64,000 nt of DNA, from the NCBI GenBank assembly GCA_002377855.1, contig DFQQ01000018.1, forward strand, positions 91,152 to 155,151, written 5' to 3'. How positions within the stretch are numbered: position 1 is the stretch's first letter; each line of letters starts with the position of its first letter. Origin of the DNA: Acidovorax delafieldii (GTDB lineage Bacteria; Pseudomonadota; Gammaproteobacteria; Burkholderiales; Burkholderiaceae_C). The position numbers and the translations under genes were made by a program. This document shows positions 62,449 to 64,000 of the stretch, piece by piece. The notes below the pieces were generated by a model, which worked only from the letters and a program-made list of their open reading frames with translations, made no database searches and had not been told where the DNA came from.

Positions 62449-63053
62449 GCGACTTCTTCCACCATCAAATATTCAGGAATCTCACCGGGCACAGCATCTT
62501 CCTGCACCCCACCGCCAGACAATGCTTCTGCATCACCCAGCCAAAAACTCAGTACAAACGTGTTGCCCCCCTCTCGGTTCAACACAATCTCACGCAGCTT
62601 GGAGCCATGAAAGGCAGCCTCGTCCTCTGGCCCCAGAGCGAGGTGAAACCTCATTCGGCCATCCAGCGTGTACATTGACAAACGCCCGTCCTTCACACTG
62701 AGTGTGTGCCGATCAAAGTACACCGGGCTCACATCCAGAAATCGCAGCAGCGGCAGGGGCTTGTCACCCCAGCGGGCCAGATTGAAGGGGCTGGTGGGGT
62801 GCTGATATACCAAGCGACTAGAGCGCGAAACCGAGTAAATCGCGTTGCACACCATTTGCGACCCCATGGCCGGAAACTGCTCGCGCAGCCCCTTGTAAGC
62901 CATGTGATGCAGCGCCACCCGGTTCCAGCAACGCGTGTCCCGCACCATGGGCGCCAGCGCGTTGCACACCCGGGCGAATTCCGCCTGCAAAACGCACAGC
63001 CGCTCAAACTGCTCAGGCGTGTGGGTCAGAGTAATGCGCAGCAGCTTGCTCAT
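62445..63053 (-). CDS. TnpB-derived protein without RuvC domain, first gene of the secretion operon
   Basis: The 202-residue protein starts MSKLLRITLTHTPEQFERLC, and residues 1-175 follow the N-terminal wedge/REC pattern of TnpB (IS605 OrfB). Visible matches are FARVCNALAPMV, CWNRVALHHMAYKGLREQFP, GSQMVCNAIYSVSRSSRLVY, LLRFLDVSPVYFDR and LSVKDGRLSMYTLDGRMRF. TnpB is about 400 residues with a RuvC nuclease and zinc finger in its second half; all of that is absent, and the frame stops in an ATGA overlap with the exporter gene. No terminal inverted repeats or transposase are visible. It is probably a domesticated fragment; its function is unknown. Confidence 0.75.
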   Translation of the reverse strand: MSKLLRITLTHTPEQFERLCVLQAEFARVCNALAPMVRDTRCWNRVALHHMAYKGLREQFPAMGSQMVCNAIYSVSRSSRLVYQHPTSPFNLARWGDKPLPLLRFLDVSPVYFDRHTLSVKDGRLSMYTLDGRMRFHLALGPEDEAAFHGSKLREIVLNREGGNTFVLSFWLGDAEALSGGGVQEDAVPGEIPEYLMVEEVA

Positions 63054-63065
63054 GGTAGGTGCGTG

Positions 63066-63096
63066 ATTTTAGCTTCCTATATGAATTTTTTAACAA
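63066..63096 (-). promoter_or_regulatory. Possible promoter of the secretion operon
   Basis: On the minus strand TTGTTA and TAAAAT stand 19 bases apart in an A/T-rich stretch, 10 bases or so before the TnpB-like start codon region. The spacing is longer than ideal, so this is tentative. Confidence 0.3.
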
Positions 63097-63565
63097 GCAC
63101 GCAGCGGCTTTTTTCGAAACGCTGTTTTGCGGCCACAGCACGCTCCGAAAAATCTGTCTCCGCACTGGCAAATGCGGACTGCACGCGCCAGGACGGCCAG
63201 AAAAACGCCTCCAGAAGAACAACCCTGCCCCGTTGAAGCTGAACTGGGTGATTTGGCACGCGTGTGCGGCAGGCCTGAGCATTTGAGCGGCCCACACAAC
63301 CAAACGAAGCGCCCCTGCCTAGGCTTTGATTCGCGTGCGGTACATATCGGGCGCGGCAAGAAACAACAACGGCGCCAAGGGAACTGCCTTGGACGCACTG
63401 GCCCACGATGCCGCAAAGCCAGAGCATCAAGGCACCGCCCTGCACCCCACCAAAAGCCCGCAGACGAGTTCTTGCACTCACCGCTCCATGGAGCCCAGAC
63501 AACACGGCGCTGCATACACCACAGAGCGGCAAAGCCGCACACATTGGTACTGGCGAAAACTGCCG

Positions 63566-63628
63566 CATCGCTACTATTTCGATAGCTGCTACCGCCTATC
63601 AAATAAGCTCTAGCGGCCAATTTCACCT
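63566..63628. repeat. Dispersed element copy 10
   Basis: CGCTACTATTTCGATAGCTG then CTACCGCCTATCAAATAAGC and TCTAGCGGCCAATTTCACC form a full-length copy with both hairpin arms, upstream of the TnpB-like gene. Confidence 0.9.
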
Positions 63629-63789
63629 AAAAATATCGCTTGCGGCGACACCTCCGCGCCGATGGCTGCACAAACCAGCGGTTAAGCCCGCAATCACCGC
63701 CCGCCTGCATGCATGCAAAGCCATTACACCGAAGCAACGCGGCGATGAACGCACTACAGAGCTACAACCACCGAGCACGTATAGCACCT

Positions 63790-63852
63790 ACATCGCTACT
63801 ATTTTCATAGCTACCACCGCTTACCACATGAGCGCTTAGTAGCAATTTTGTT
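63790..63852. repeat. Dispersed element copy 11
   Basis: CATCGCTACTATTTTCATAG then CTACCACCGCTTACCACATG and AGCGCTTAGTAGCAATTTTG form another full-length copy, about 220 bases from the previous one and in the same orientation. Confidence 0.9.
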
Positions 63853-64000
63853 TAAATTCATTTACAGCCAGCGGTATTTGCCCCGGTATCGCTGCGCTAC
63901 CGCTGGCAGCATCGCAACCTCATCGTTGGCTGCGGACATTCCGATACGCCACACCCCGCCAACCAATCAGTGAACCACGTTGGCCCCAGGCGGGTTGCCG

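Larger units (their letters stand above)
63054..64000. other. Gene-poor stretch at the right edge
   Basis: I see no convincing gene. The open frames on both strands have unusual composition and run through repeat copies. The stretch contains two copies of the dispersed element, listed separately, and a 10-bp inverted pair GCCAGCGGTA/TACCGCTGGC at 63867-63907. The promoter of the secretion operon should lie near the left end. Confidence 0.6.

Noticed and set aside
62445..63053. Intact IS200/IS605 insertion sequence
   Set aside because: There is no tnpA, no RuvC half of TnpB and no subterminal hairpins that I can see; the gene is fused into the operon by an ATGA overlap.
63077..63568. Open frame of about 160 codons on the minus strand upstream of the TnpB-like gene
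   Set aside because: Composition is rich in Cys, Arg and Ser with no domain; it ends inside the presumed promoter region.
63408..63839. Open frame of about 140 codons on the plus strand near the right edge
   Set aside because: It runs through two copies of the dispersed element and has no protein-like pattern.
63862..63964. Short minus-strand frame ending GKYRWL and a stop near the right edge
   Set aside because: It is interrupted by a stop about 35 codons upstream and cannot be joined to a longer gene inside the window.

Overview
The window is about 64 kb of GC-rich DNA from a betaproteobacterium, most likely a member of the Comamonadaceae (Acidovorax-like). This rests on the solitary Bug/TctC-type binding protein, the gltI-J-K-L order, a FadN-type beta-oxidation protein, pyrC followed by a DUF3025 gene, slmA near argB, and a nitric oxide reductase cluster. 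It also rests on at least eleven copies of a short dispersed element (core ATAGCTGCTACCGCTTA...AAGCGC) that I know from this family. The genus is an inference. I see no rRNA, tRNA, CRISPR array or intact insertion sequence.

Layout. 1-6 kb: the end of a flippase-like membrane protein, an FAD oxidoreductase, a YhhQ-like transporter, a chemoreceptor and HtpX. 6-12.7 kb: DUF3025, pyrC, a Bug binding protein, an M20 peptidase with a divergent RpiR regulator, and a secreted protein of unknown function. 12.8-18.1 kb: a glutamate/aspartate ABC transporter with two binding proteins and a LysR regulator. 18.4-21.4 kb: a TRAP transporter. 21.4-27.1 kb: a lactate operon (permease, LldR-type repressor, L- and D-lactate dehydrogenases) with two LldR/PdhR-type operators. 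27-35.6 kb: a repeat-rich stretch with MazG-like, 2-hydroxyacid dehydrogenase, ATM1-type ABC, bactofilin, thioesterase and crotonase genes. 35.8-43.2 kb: a beta-oxidation block (thiolase, thioesterase, FadN-type protein, DUF2147 protein, acyl-CoA dehydrogenase, TetR repressor). 43.5-48 kb: slmA, a TctE/TctD-like two-component system and argB.

48.1-54.8 kb holds the nitric oxide reductase locus. norE-norF-like genes are divergent from norC-norB-norQ-(4Fe-4S membrane protein)-norD. The shared intergenic region carries an NsrR-like palindrome immediately followed by an FNR/Dnr-like box. 54.8-63.1 kb holds a WecA/MraY-like transferase and a type I secretion operon: TolC, HlyD and two tandem PrtD-type ABC exporters. 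The first gene of that operon encodes a 202-residue protein that resembles the N-terminal part of TnpB (IS605 OrfB) and has no RuvC nuclease region. It overlaps the first exporter gene by ATGA. This apparent exaptation of a transposon-derived RNA/DNA-binding module into a secretion operon is the most unusual feature of the window. The last 0.95 kb has no convincing gene.

A second theme is the dispersed element. Besides intergenic copies, it seems to have been turned into coding sequence three times: in a histidine kinase dimerisation domain, in the start and signal peptide of a DUF2147 protein, and in a DUF3025 protein. Once it appears to have become a transcription terminator.
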